Shown here: positions 1-7,315 of the stretch, piece after piece
How positions within the stretch are numbered: position 1 is the stretch's first letter
How the letters are laid out: each line of letters opens with the position of its first letter
Assembly (NCBI RefSeq): GCF_000190695.1
Contig: NZ_GL870929.1
Location: 974,901-1,014,292, forward strand
Origin: Kingella denitrificans ATCC 33394
GTDB taxonomy: Bacteria > Pseudomonadota > Gammaproteobacteria > Burkholderiales > Neisseriaceae
DNA length: 39,392 nucleotides
Direction of reading: 5' to 3'
Notes under the pieces: model-generated
The model's input: the letters and a program-made list of their open reading frames with translations, nothing else
Database searches by the model: none
Told to the model about the DNA's origin: nothing
Translations under genes and position numbers: made by a program

Positions 1-79
1 CTAAAAAAGATTGGCAAGTGCAATATTCACCGTACTTCTCAAAAATAAAATAATACCATGTTTATAATGGATATTTATT

Positions 80-96
80 TTTACATTTTTTGTAAA
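80..96. promoter_or_regulatory. Inverted repeat upstream of eda
   Basis: A perfect 6-5-6 inverted repeat (TTTACA, five T, TGTAAA) lies in the AT-rich, gene-free stretch 1-232 ahead of eda. Its position suits an operator, and a HexR-type regulator is encoded elsewhere in the window, but the half-sites do not clearly match the HexR motif I know from other bacteria. It may be chance in AT-rich DNA. I see no gene in 1-232. Confidence 0.25.
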
Positions 97-232
97 TATA
101 TTTCACTCTTCCGTTGAATCATACATGAATTGCAGCCTGCACACATCATCACCGGCAACATTTATCACATCATTACGCCATATTTCGGTACAATTTGCCC
201 TTTAGCTTTGCACGATATATAAAGGATTCAAA

Positions 233-862
233 ATGACTCCACGCGAGATTTTATCTGCAGGCGCGGTGGTGCCTGTGATGGCGATTGACGATTTATCGAC
301 AGCGGTAGATTTGGCGCATGCTTTGGTAGCCGGCGGCATTCCGACACTCGAAATTACGCTGCGCACACCCGTGGGCTTGGATGCGATTCGTTTAATTAAA
401 AAAGAAGTGCCGAACGCAATCGTCGGCGCGGGAACGGTAACGAATCCCGAACAGTTGTGCGCGGTGGCCGATGCAGGCGCAGTATTTGCCATCAGCCCGG
501 GTTTGCATGAAAGCCTGGCGAAAGCGAGCCATGATGTCGGTATTCCGCTGATTCCCGGCGTGGCAACTCCGGGCGAAGTGCAACTGGCCTTGGAACACGG
601 CATCGACACGCTGAAACTATTCCCTGCGGAAGTGGTGGGCGGCAAGGCAATGTTGAAAGCGCTATACGGCCCGTATGCCCATGTCCGTTTCTGCCCGACC
701 GGCGGCATCACGCTGCAATCCGCGCCCGATTATCTGGCGCTGCCCAATGTTCTATGCGTGGGCGGAACGTGGCTGACCCCCAAAGACGTGGTGGCGAAGC
801 GCGATTGGGAAACGGTAACGCGGCTGGCCAAAGAGGCATCAGCTTTGCGCCCCAAAGCATAA
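233..862 (+). CDS. eda: KDPG aldolase (2-dehydro-3-deoxy-phosphogluconate aldolase)
   Basis: This cytoplasmic enzyme splits 2-keto-3-deoxy-6-phosphogluconate into pyruvate and glyceraldehyde 3-phosphate, the last step of the Entner-Doudoroff pathway; the family often also acts on 4-hydroxy-2-oxoglutarate. The 209-residue length is normal. The Schiff-base lysine is K128 in DTLKLFPAE, and the active-site E40 and R44 lie in LEITLRT. The phosphate-binding GGI follows CPTGG near residue 158. The start ATG has AAGGA about 8 bases upstream. The gene stands alone here and ends at a DUS-pair terminator. In other Neisseriaceae eda usually belongs to the glucose catabolic cluster with edd, zwf, hexR and pgi; here hexR and pgi are about 14 kb away. 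Confidence 0.96.
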   Translation: MTPREILSAGAVVPVMAIDDLSTAVDLAHALVAGGIPTLEITLRTPVGLDAIRLIKKEVPNAIVGAGTVTNPEQLCAVADAGAVFAISPGLHESLAKASHDVGIPLIPGVATPGEVQLALEHGIDTLKLFPAEVVGGKAMLKALYGPYAHVRFCPTGGITLQSAPDYLALPNVLCVGGTWLTPKDVVAKRDWETVTRLAKEASALRPKA

Positions 863-886
863 ACAAATAAGAAATAAGTAAAATTC

Positions 887-932
887 AAAGTGCAGGCTGC
901 TTTTTAGAGGACAGAAAAGCAGCCTGCACTTT
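887..932. terminator. DUS inverted pair, terminator of eda
   Basis: Two opposite copies of the uptake 12-mer (891-902 and 917-928), extended to an 18-base stem with AAAG/CTTT ends and a short loop, form a strong hairpin ending in T-rich sequence just after eda. Inverted DUS pairs acting as rho-independent terminators are well known in Neisseriaceae. Confidence 0.85.
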
Positions 933-1009
933 AGTTTGTATATTGTCCCAAATACATCATCTGCATTCATTCTCCGCAAACACATTCCCATTCCAAATCA
1001 TCCATTCGA

Positions 1010-1021
1010 AAGCAGCCTGCA
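1010..1021 (+). repeat. Single DNA uptake sequence (AAGCAGCCTGCA)
   Basis: An isolated exact copy of the window's uptake 12-mer in the 330-base gap (863-1192) between eda and the heme gene. The rest of that gap holds the eda terminator, AT-rich DNA and the putative promoter/Fur region of the heme locus; I see no gene in it. Confidence 0.8.
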
Positions 1022-1134
1022 CATTCACCATCTTTAAAAATAATTTTATATCAACGATTTGCATCGAAATATCGCCTTATTAATTTAACCCCTGCTTTAC
1101 AATACATAACAAACAGATACAAATTTTCATAATT

Positions 1135-1157
1135 TATGATAGAATACGTTCTCATTC
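1135..1157 (+). promoter_or_regulatory. Possible -10 and Fur-like box before the heme locus
   Basis: TATGAT (1135-1140) could be a -10 element. The overlapping stretch GATAGAATACGTTCTCATTC (1138-1157) loosely resembles an iron-regulator Fur box (GATA...CATT). A Fur site is expected for heme-use genes. The match is imperfect and no convincing -35 at proper spacing was found, so this is only a suggestion. Confidence 0.3.
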
Positions 1158-1192
1158 TTGTTTACCTCTAACTTATCAGGAATAGAATTGGT

Positions 1193-3025
1193 ATGTCTGC
1201 CACCGCCTCCCCACCCACCATCCAAACCATCCGCTGGCCGTCGAAAGAAGCCGCGCCGCAAGTCTTTCCCGAAAGGCAGGCGTTGATGCCGATTTGGGGC
1301 GGCGTACCCGTGCCGATGCCGCAATGGCAGAAACTGTGGCAAAGCCAAATCGCCCGTTCGCTCGACACCGACGGCCTGGCCTACCTCCACATCCCCTTCT
1401 GCGCCAACCACTGCGTGTTCTGCGGCTTCTACCGCAACGCCTGGAAAGAAGAACAAGGCGGCGCGTATGTGGACAAAGTCATCGAAGAGCTGGCCGCCGA
1501 AGCCGAACAGCGCAGCGGCAGCGGCAAAATCCAAGCCGTGTATTTCGGCGGCGGCACGCCCACCGCGCTGGATACGCCCGACTTGGTGCGCCTCATCCGC
1601 GCCTGCTACCAATACCTGCCGCTGGCCGACAACTGCGAATTCACCCTCGAAGGCCGCATGAGCCATTTCGGGCTCAACAAAGCCCGCGCCGCCGTCGAAG
1701 CCGGCGTGAACCGCATTTCCATCGGCATTCAAACCTTCAACACTGCCATCCGCCGCCGCCTCGGGCGCAAACACAGCGGAGAAGAAGCTTATGGCTACCT
1801 GAAAGAGCTGTGCGGCCTCGATGCCGTGATTGTGGCCGACCTGATTTTCGGCCTACCCGGCCAAACCGACGACATCTGGGAGCACGACATCGAACGCGCC
1901 GCAAGCCTGCCCCTGTCCGGCCTCGACACCTACGCCTTCAACTGCTACCCCTTCCTACCCATCAACCGCATGATTGAAAAAGGCGCGTTCCCGCCGCCAC
2001 TCGGCTTCGACGTGCAATCCCAACACTACGCCTATGCCGTGCGCGAACTCACACGGCTCGGCTGGCAGCAAGTCAGCAACAACCATTTCGCCTACCCCGG
2101 CCGCGGCGAGCGCAACCGCTACAACACCCTCGTCAAATCCAATATGCCCTGCCTCGCCTTCGGTTCCGGCGCAGGCGGCAACTTCGGCGGCTTCAGCTAC
2201 CAAGTGCAGAGCGATTTAGAAGGCTACCTGAAAAATCCAAAAGGCCAAAAAGCCCTCTCCTTCATGAGCCGCCACGGCAAACACAAAACCCTGCTCGGCC
2301 AAGTGCAGCACGACATCGAACTCGGCCGCATCGACACCCGCCTGTTTGAAGGCAACGCCGAAGCACAAACCCTGCTGCACCAATGGCAGCAAGCCCAGCT
2401 TTTAACCATTCACGAGGACGGCCAAGCCCTCCTCAACACCAGCGGCCGCTATTGGTCGCCCACCCTCACCCGCAAACTCATGATGTCCCTCCCACCTGAC
2501 GAAAAGGAAAACACAATGCAAAAACTCTCCAGCGAACAACAAACCGTATTGCGCAACTCACTGGCCGAAAACCCCGGCCAAATCCTCGAAATGCTGGCCG
2601 GGCAACACCAATGCAGCTTTGAAGACGTCATCAACTGCCTGCCCGCCCAACTCATCAAAAAAACCGAAGGCAGCCGCTTTGTCGAAATCATGCAGGCGAT
2701 CGCCGGCTGGAACGAAGCCGTCACCTTCATCGCCCACACCCCCGACGTCATCGCCGAAGTGACCGGCAAAATCCCCAACGGCAAAGTCGGGCGCGGCTTC
2801 TACAATTTCGAACACGCCGAAGAAGGCGGCATCCACGGCCACATCTACTACGAAAACTGCGCCGCCATCTACCTGATCGAACGCCCCTTCATGGGCAAAG
2901 ACACCGTGTCGCTCAACTTCGTCAACCGCAACGGCGGCGCCATGTTCAAAATCTTCGTCGGCCGCGACGAAGACGGCGAACTCAAACAAAACCAAATCCA
3001 AGCCATGCGCGCCCTGTTCGCCTAA
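1193..3025 (+). CDS. HutW-HutX fusion: radical SAM heme-degrading enzyme joined to heme carrier protein
   Basis: Residues 1 to about 440 match HutW/ChuW, the HemN-like radical SAM methyltransferase that opens heme anaerobically and frees iron. The [4Fe-4S] motif is C70-x3-C74-x2-C77, followed by the SAM-binding YFGGGTPT. Residues 442-610 match HutX/ChuX, a cytosolic heme-binding carrier. In most bacteria these are two genes; here a single 610-codon frame runs through without a stop. M442 begins the HutX part and has its own ribosome binding site, so both a fusion and free HutX may be made. The start ATG at 1193 has AGGA about 11 bases upstream. A ChuY-like reductase follows 71 bases downstream. 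Two DUS-like words of the Eikenella dialect lie inside (1792-1803 with one mismatch, 2221-2232 exact), hinting at a past transfer. The assignment is firm; dual products are inferred. Confidence 0.93.
   Translation: MSATASPPTIQTIRWPSKEAAPQVFPERQALMPIWGGVPVPMPQWQKLWQSQIARSLDTDGLAYLHIPFCANHCVFCGFYRNAWKEEQGGAYVDKVIEELAAEAEQRSGSGKIQAVYFGGGTPTALDTPDLVRLIRACYQYLPLADNCEFTLEGRMSHFGLNKARAAVEAGVNRISIGIQTFNTAIRRRLGRKHSGEEAYGYLKELCGLDAVIVADLIFGLPGQTDDIWEHDIERAASLPLSGLDTYAFNCYPFLPINRMIEKGAFPPPLGFDVQSQHYAYAVRELTRLGWQQVSNNHFAYPGRGERNRYNTLVKSNMPCLAFGSGAGGNFGGFSYQVQSDLEGYLKNPKGQKALSFMSRHGKHKTLLGQVQHDIELGRIDTRLFEGNAEAQTLLHQWQQAQLLTIHEDGQALLNTSGRYWSPTLTRKLMMSLPPDEKENTMQKLSSEQQTVLRNSLAENPGQILEMLAGQHQCSFEDVINCLPAQLIKKTEGSRFVEIMQAIAGWNEAVTFIAHTPDVIAEVTGKIPNGKVGRGFYNFEHAEEGGIHGHIYYENCAAIYLIERPFMGKDTVSLNFVNRNGGAMFKIFVGRDEDGELKQNQIQAMRALFA
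2504..2518 (+). promoter_or_regulatory. Internal ribosome binding site and ATG for HutX
   Basis: AAGGA (2504-2508) sits 7 bases before an in-frame ATG (2516) exactly where the HutX domain begins (M442 of the fusion). This looks like the original start of a separate hutX gene retained after the two genes were joined in frame, and it could still direct internal initiation. Confidence 0.6.
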
Positions 3026-3044
3026 ACCCGCGCCCAGCGCCCAA

Positions 3045-3067
3045 AGGCTACCTGAAAGCAGCCTGCA
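3045..3067 (+). repeat. Two DUS dialects overlapping by one base
   Basis: AGGCTACCTGAA (3045-3056), the uptake word I associate with Eikenella, is directly followed, sharing one A, by the local word AAGCAGCCTGCA (3056-3067). They lie between hutWX and the ChuY-like gene. The overlap may mark a transfer junction or conversion toward the local dialect. Confidence 0.7.
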
Positions 3068-3096
3068 CCCCTTCAACCCCCAACAGGAGCACCCCC

Positions 3097-3732
3097 ATGC
3101 TGATGATATTCGGCGCCAACGGCCCCAGTGGCCGCCAACTCATCCACCAATTAGACCGTCTCGAACGCGAAACCGCCGTCGCCGCATTAAGGCTGCCCGA
3201 ACAGCAAGCCGACGAATTTTTCGCCGACCACCACATCCGCACCACCGTTGCCGACACACTTGACGCAGAAGCCGTCGCCCAAGCCGTGCAGCAATACCGG
3301 CCCGACACCGTCGTCAGCTTTGTCGGCGGCAAAAACGAACAAGGCATCCGCAGCGACGCCACCGGCAACCTCCACATCATCCGCGCCCTCGAACAGCACG
3401 CCCCCGAAGCCCACTTCATCCTCGTCACCAGCATGGGCTGCGGCGAACAATACGCGCTGATGAGCGATATGTTCAAACAAGCCCTGGGCGAAGCCGTGGC
3501 CGCCAAAACCGAAGCCGAAAACACCCTGCGCCAAAGCCCCCTCGCCTGGACCATCCTGCGCCCCTGCGGCCTCGCCAACGGAGACGACACCGCCTACCAG
3601 CTGCACGAACAGCTCCCCGCCATCCCCCGCCAATACATGACCCGCACCGCCCTCGCCGCCGCCGTGCGCCAAATCATCGATGAAGACGGGCACGAAGGCA
3701 AAGCGTATTCGGTCACTTCCGGGAACGCATAA
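3097..3732 (+). CDS. NAD(P)-binding reductase, ChuY/anaerobilin reductase-like
   Basis: A 211-residue Rossmann-fold protein of the NAD(P)H-binding (BVR-B/SDR-atypical) family. The dinucleotide motif is GANGPSG at residues 6-12. SxGG in VSFVGGKN and the VTSMGCGEQY segment fit the fold. It follows hutWX on the same strand, with AGGAG at 3085-3089 and ATG at 3097. In enterobacterial heme loci the equivalent gene chuY encodes a reductase that turns the toxic linear tetrapyrrole anaerobilin, made by ChuW, into a reduced product. The length (E. coli ChuY is about 207 residues) and the position support the same role. By sequence alone only the NAD(P)-binding family is certain. A DUS-pair terminator follows. 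Confidence 0.75.
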   Translation: MLMIFGANGPSGRQLIHQLDRLERETAVAALRLPEQQADEFFADHHIRTTVADTLDAEAVAQAVQQYRPDTVVSFVGGKNEQGIRSDATGNLHIIRALEQHAPEAHFILVTSMGCGEQYALMSDMFKQALGEAVAAKTEAENTLRQSPLAWTILRPCGLANGDDTAYQLHEQLPAIPRQYMTRTALAAAVRQIIDEDGHEGKAYSVTSGNA

Positions 3733-3760
3733 ACAGAACAAAATCAAACGACAAACAAAG

Positions 3761-3804
3761 AAGTGCAGGCTGCTTTTCACATTATCCAAAAGCAGCCTGC
3801 ACTT
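3761..3804. terminator. DUS inverted pair between convergent genes
   Basis: AAGTGCAGGCTGCTTTT (3761-3777) and its complement (3788-3804) form a 17-base-pair hairpin with a 10-base loop. It lies between the convergent ChuY-like gene and mpl and can terminate both. Confidence 0.85.
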
Positions 3805-3839
3805 TAATTTTCTTTTATATCAAACGATTAAACCAACAT

Positions 3840-3912
3840 TATAGTGGATTAAAATAAAAATGAGACAAGGCGGCGAGCCAACGCCGTATCATTGCGATTT
3901 TAATTCACTATA
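3840..3912. repeat. Correia-type element, internally shortened (about 73 bp)
   Basis: It begins TATAGTGGATTAAAAT and ends with the inverted TTAATTCACTATA. It matches the 106-bp copy at 9339-9444 but lacks the middle part, between the two GGCGAGCC words. Recombination between those repeated words would explain the loss. Its right end lies inside mpl and supplies that gene's last codons. Correia elements are small non-autonomous repeats typical of Neisseriaceae. Confidence 0.85.
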
Positions 3913-5271
3913 TTTCGCCGCCAACTTCGCCAGCAGCTTATCGTGTATGCCGCCGAAGCCGCCGTTGCTCATAATCAGCACATGGTCGCCGCTTTGGGCA
4001 AACGCCGCCAAATCGTCCACGAAACCGTCAAAATCGCGGCCGACATGCAGCTTGCCGCCCAGCGGTGCCAAAGCAGCCTGCACATCCCAATCCACGCCGC
4101 CGGCATAGCAGAACACCGCATCGGCCGCTTGCAGGCTGCCTGGCAGCGCGGCCTTCATCGTGCCGAGCTTCATGGTGTTGGAACGCGGCTCCAGCACGGC
4201 CACAATCCGCGCGCCGCCCACTTTCTGCCGCAATCCGGCAATGGTGGTTTCAATCGCGGTCGGGTGGTGGGCAAAATCGTCATACACGGTGATGCCGCCT
4301 GCCACCCCTTTTATTTCCATGCGCCTTTTCACATTTTTAAATTCGCCCAACGCGGCACACGCCTGCGCCACCGGCACGCCGGCATGACGCGCGGCGGCAA
4401 TCACGGCCAGCGCGTTTAGGCGGTTGTGTTCGCCCAACAAATCCCATGCCACGCGCCCCAGTTTTTCGCCTTGGAAAAACACGTCGAAGCCGCCGTTTTC
4501 ATCTGCCGCGCCGATTTGCCAGCCTTCCAGGTTGCCGAACCATTCCACCGGCGTCCAGCAGCCTTTATCGATGACTTCGCGCAACGGTTCGGCCTGCCCG
4601 TTCGCCACCACCAGCCCTTCGCCCGGAACGGTGCGCACCAAGTGGTGGAACTGGGTTTGAATCGCCGCCAAATCAGGGAAAATGTCGGCATGGTCGTATT
4701 CCAGATTGTTCAAAACCGCTGTGCGCGGGCGATAGTGGACAAATTTGCTGCGTTTGTCGAAAAATGCGGTGTCGTATTCGTCCGCCTCAATCACGAAAAA
4801 CGGCGAACCGTCCTGCGGCAGGCGGGCGGATACGCTGAAATTCTGCGGCACGCCGCCAATCAGGAAGCCCGCGCCCAATCCGGCATATTCCAGCACCCAA
4901 GCCAGCATGGAAGCCGTGGTGGTTTTGCCGTGCGTACCGGCCACGCCCAGCACCCAGTATGGCTGCAACACGTTTTCCGCCAGCCATTGCGGGCCGGAAG
5001 TGTAGGGCAGGTTGCGGTTCAAAATCGCTTCCACCACGTCCATTCCGCGCTTGGCCACATTGCCAATCACATACATATCGGCCGGATAGTGCTGCAACTG
5101 CGCCGCATCGAAACCTTCGTGCACGTCCACGCCCATTTCGGCCAGCTGCGTGCTCATCGGCGGATACATTTTGGCATCGCAGCCCGTTACCTTGAAGCCC
5201 GCCTCTTTCGCCAAACGCGCCAAGCCGCCCATAAACGTGCCGCCAATGCCGATAATGTGGATGTGTTGCAT
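3889..5271 (-). CDS. mpl: UDP-MurNAc:L-Ala-gamma-D-Glu-meso-DAP ligase (murein tripeptide recycling)
   Basis: Mpl joins the tripeptide recovered from old peptidoglycan to UDP-N-acetylmuramate in the cytoplasm. The protein is a 460-residue Mur ligase: N-terminal HIIGIGG Rossmann turn, ATP-binding GTHGKTTT (residues 112-119), EADEYDTAFFDKRSKF central-domain segment and the HHPTA motif near residue 340. I choose the ATG at 5271 (MQHIHIIG, GGAA 8 bases upstream) over a TTG seven codons earlier because Mpl proteins usually begin there. The last residues, Y-S-E-L-K-S-Q, and the stop are read from the Correia element at 3840-3912, so the native 3' end was probably replaced. One DUS lies within the gene (4071-4082). 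The role is firm; the exact tail effect is unknown. Confidence 0.95.
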   Translation of the reverse strand: MQHIHIIGIGGTFMGGLARLAKEAGFKVTGCDAKMYPPMSTQLAEMGVDVHEGFDAAQLQHYPADMYVIGNVAKRGMDVVEAILNRNLPYTSGPQWLAENVLQPYWVLGVAGTHGKTTTASMLAWVLEYAGLGAGFLIGGVPQNFSVSARLPQDGSPFFVIEADEYDTAFFDKRSKFVHYRPRTAVLNNLEYDHADIFPDLAAIQTQFHHLVRTVPGEGLVVANGQAEPLREVIDKGCWTPVEWFGNLEGWQIGAADENGGFDVFFQGEKLGRVAWDLLGEHNRLNALAVIAAARHAGVPVAQACAALGEFKNVKRRMEIKGVAGGITVYDDFAHHPTAIETTIAGLRQKVGGARIVAVLEPRSNTMKLGTMKAALPGSLQAADAVFCYAGGVDWDVQAALAPLGGKLHVGRDFDGFVDDLAAFAQSGDHVLIMSNGGFGGIHDKLLAKLAAKYSELKSQ

Positions 5272-5388
5272 GGTATTTTCCGTGTCAGTCAATTAAAACG
5301 GGCAAAATTATAAAGGAAAACGGCCGTTTTGACGTATTTTTCGGCAGCGGGACGGGAAATTGGACGCAACGGCGCGCGCCGCATTTAG

Positions 5389-5438
5389 AAGCAGCCTGCA
5401 TTTTTTTGGGGCAACTCCCCCCAACGTGCAGGCTGCTT
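5389..5438. repeat. DUS inverted pair between mpl and fadL
   Basis: DUS copies at 5389-5400 and 5427-5438 in opposite orientation can form a hairpin with a loop of about 26 bases. It lies between the divergent mpl and fadL genes, so it is not behind a gene and probably serves only uptake or limits upstream transcription. Confidence 0.7.
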
Positions 5439-5563
5439 TTGCCTGTGCCAACCTTCCATCTCCCTACCGTTGCTTACATTTCCCAACAAGATAACACCGA
5501 AATACTGGAAATTTTACCTTCGCTGAATTAGAATCGAGTGTTTATTCTATGCCCAACACGCAA

Positions 5564-5605
5564 AAGCAGCCTGCACAGCAAGGCCAAAACCTTTGCAGGC
5601 TGCTT
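5564..5605. repeat. DUS inverted pair in the fadL leader
   Basis: DUS copies at 5564-5575 and 5594-5605 face each other 31 bases before the fadL start. If transcription begins upstream, the mRNA leader would carry a terminator-like hairpin ending in TTTT, which could weaken expression like an attenuator. No promoter was identified with confidence. Confidence 0.65.
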
Positions 5606-5636
5606 TTCACGCAACATAACAAGGATGAGCAACATT

Positions 5637-7019
5637 ATGACAACCCAACGTTCCACTTTCAAAACCCTGCTGGCCTGCTGCATGGCCGCATGGGCGCAAC
5701 ACGCCGCCGCTTCCGGCTATCACTTCGGCACGCAGTCGGTTACCGCGCAAAGCACCGCCAATTCCTCCACCGCCGAAGCCGCCGACGCTTCCACGCTGTT
5801 TTACAACCCCGCCGGCCTCACGAATTTGGAAACGCACCAGATTTCCGGCGCCGTCAATTTGGTTATGCCGCACATTGATTACAGCGAAGGCAAAGCCAGC
5901 TACATCGGCACCAACACCGCCGTATCGGGCAAAACCAGCGGTACCATCACCGATTCCGTCGTGCCCGCACCCCATGTGTACGGTGCATATAAATTGAATG
6001 ACCGTGTAACGCTGGGCTTGGGCGTTTACGTACCCTTCGGTTCTTCCACCGAATACGACCGCGATTCCGTGCTGCGCTATAACATGAACCAGCTCGGCCT
6101 GACCACCATTGCTGTCGAACCCGTGGTCGCCTTCAAAGCCACCGAAGACCACTCATTCGGCGCAGGCCTTATCGCCCAGCATTCCAGCGCGGAATTGCGC
6201 AAATATGCCGATTTCGGCCGCGCCGCCGGCAGACCGGGACAGGCGGACGGCTACGCCAAAGTCAAAGGCAGCGACTGGGGCTACGGCTACCATTTGGGCT
6301 GGCTGTGGAACGTGAACGACCGCGTGCGCGTGGGCGTGAATTACCGCTCCAAAGTGAGCCACAACCTGTCCGGCACCGCCAACTGGTCGTTCGACAACAG
6401 CAATCCTTCGTCATTGTTCAACACGCCGATGGGCGCGCCGCTGCAACAAAGCATCCGCAATAACGGTTATGCCGCCAGCGAAAATGCCAGCGTGAAAATC
6501 ATCACGCCCGAATCGCTGTCGCTGCACGGCATGTACCGCGCCAACAGCAAATTAAACCTGTTCGGTGATATTACTTGGACGCGCCACAGCCGTTTCAACC
6601 GCGCCGAACTGCTGTTCCAAAACACCAAACAGCTCGGCGGCGGCCGCACTTCCAACCGCACCGTGCTCACGCCGAATTGGCGCAACACGTTCAAAGTCGG
6701 CTTGGGCGCGTCTTACCAATATAACGACCAACTGCAACTGCGCGGCGGCGTGGCGTTCGACCAAAGCCCCATCCGCAACGCAACCTACCGCCTGAACACC
6801 CTGCCCGACGGCAACCGCATCTGGTTCTCCGTGGGCGCGAAATATGCGTTCAACCAACACCACAGCATTGATGTGGCCTATTCGCACATCCACATCAACG
6901 ACACAGTAGTGCGCAGCGCATCCGCCGACGGCACCACGGTGGACAGCAAAGGCGCATCTAGTGCGCGGTTTAAAAACTACGCCAATATTTTGGGCGTTCA
7001 ATACAACTACAAATTCTAA
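5637..7019 (+). CDS. FadL/OmpP1-family outer membrane transporter
   Basis: FadL-type proteins are 14-strand outer-membrane barrels that let long-chain fatty acids or other hydrophobic compounds diffuse into the cell. The 460-residue product begins with a signal peptide (MTTQRSTFK, a hydrophobic run, then AQHAAAS, cleavage near residue 25-26), followed by the typical FadL N-terminus with FYNPAGL, which holds the conserved NPA motif. The chain ends with an aromatic residue (YNYKF), as barrels do, and shows alternating strand patterns such as RVRVGVNYRSKV. The ATG at 5637 is preferred; AAGGA (5621-5625) lies upstream. The longer frame from 5538 merely translates DUS DNA. Neisseria has a related protein, but the substrate cannot be read from sequence. 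It is monocistronic with a DUS terminator. Confidence 0.92.
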   Translation: MTTQRSTFKTLLACCMAAWAQHAAASGYHFGTQSVTAQSTANSSTAEAADASTLFYNPAGLTNLETHQISGAVNLVMPHIDYSEGKASYIGTNTAVSGKTSGTITDSVVPAPHVYGAYKLNDRVTLGLGVYVPFGSSTEYDRDSVLRYNMNQLGLTTIAVEPVVAFKATEDHSFGAGLIAQHSSAELRKYADFGRAAGRPGQADGYAKVKGSDWGYGYHLGWLWNVNDRVRVGVNYRSKVSHNLSGTANWSFDNSNPSSLFNTPMGAPLQQSIRNNGYAASENASVKIITPESLSLHGMYRANSKLNLFGDITWTRHSRFNRAELLFQNTKQLGGGRTSNRTVLTPNWRNTFKVGLGASYQYNDQLQLRGGVAFDQSPIRNATYRLNTLPDGNRIWFSVGAKYAFNQHHSIDVAYSHIHINDTVVRSASADGTTVDSKGASSARFKNYANILGVQYNYKF

Positions 7020-7040
7020 CGCCGACAATACGCCCAACCA

Positions 7041-7084
7041 AAAAAAGCAGCCTGCACGTTCATTTCCCAAGTGCAGGCTGCTTT
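7041..7084. terminator. DUS inverted pair, terminator of the FadL-family gene
   Basis: DUS copies at 7045-7056 and 7072-7083 in opposite orientation form a hairpin about 25 bases after the porin stop codon. Confidence 0.8.
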
Positions 7085-7152
7085 CTCGTTAGCTGATTTC
7101 CGTTTAATTTCAATAAAAATCAAAATATTAACAATAAATTTCCCATTCCATA

Positions 7153-7180
7153 TTGAAAAGCACCCAAGCGCCCCTATCTT
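7153..7180 (+). promoter_or_regulatory. Sigma-32-like heat-shock promoter P1 of dnaK
   Basis: TTGAAAA (7153-7159) and CCCCTATCTT (7171-7180) resemble the RpoH -35 (CTTGAAA) and -10 (CCCCATnT) boxes with a spacer of about 12 bases, slightly short. The stretch is closely similar to the second candidate 81 bases downstream. A single DUS (7222-7233) lies between them. Confidence 0.5.
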
Positions 7181-7233
7181 GCACAGCAACACAGGGTTCG
7201 GCAGCCATCAGCAGCAATAAAAAGCAGCCTGCA

Positions 7234-7262
7234 CTTGAAAAACACCAAGCGCGCCCTAACTT
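7234..7262 (+). promoter_or_regulatory. Sigma-32-like heat-shock promoter P2 of dnaK
   Basis: CTTGAAA (7234-7240), a 13-base spacer and CCCTAACTT (7254-7262) fit the RpoH consensus well at the -35 box and moderately at the -10. It overlaps the end of a DUS by adjacency (7222-7233) and lies about 55 bases before the dnaK start. Confidence 0.6.
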
Positions 7263-7315
7263 AACAATCAACCTCATATTTCTATTTTATTGATATTGAC
7301 TAGGAGCTAAACAAC

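Noticed and set aside
2440..2520. Frameshift or misassembly causing the HutW-HutX fusion
   Set aside because: The frame is continuous with good codon use on both sides and no repeat at the join; an error cannot be excluded without reads, but nothing in the sequence suggests one.
4426..5313. Open frame of 295 codons opposite mpl
   Set aside because: Lies entirely over the clearly coding mpl gene, with arginine/histidine-rich composition and no recognisable motif.
5538..5636. Longer start for the FadL-family protein
   Set aside because: The extra residues translate a DUS pair and would mask the signal peptide; the ATG at 5637 fits better.
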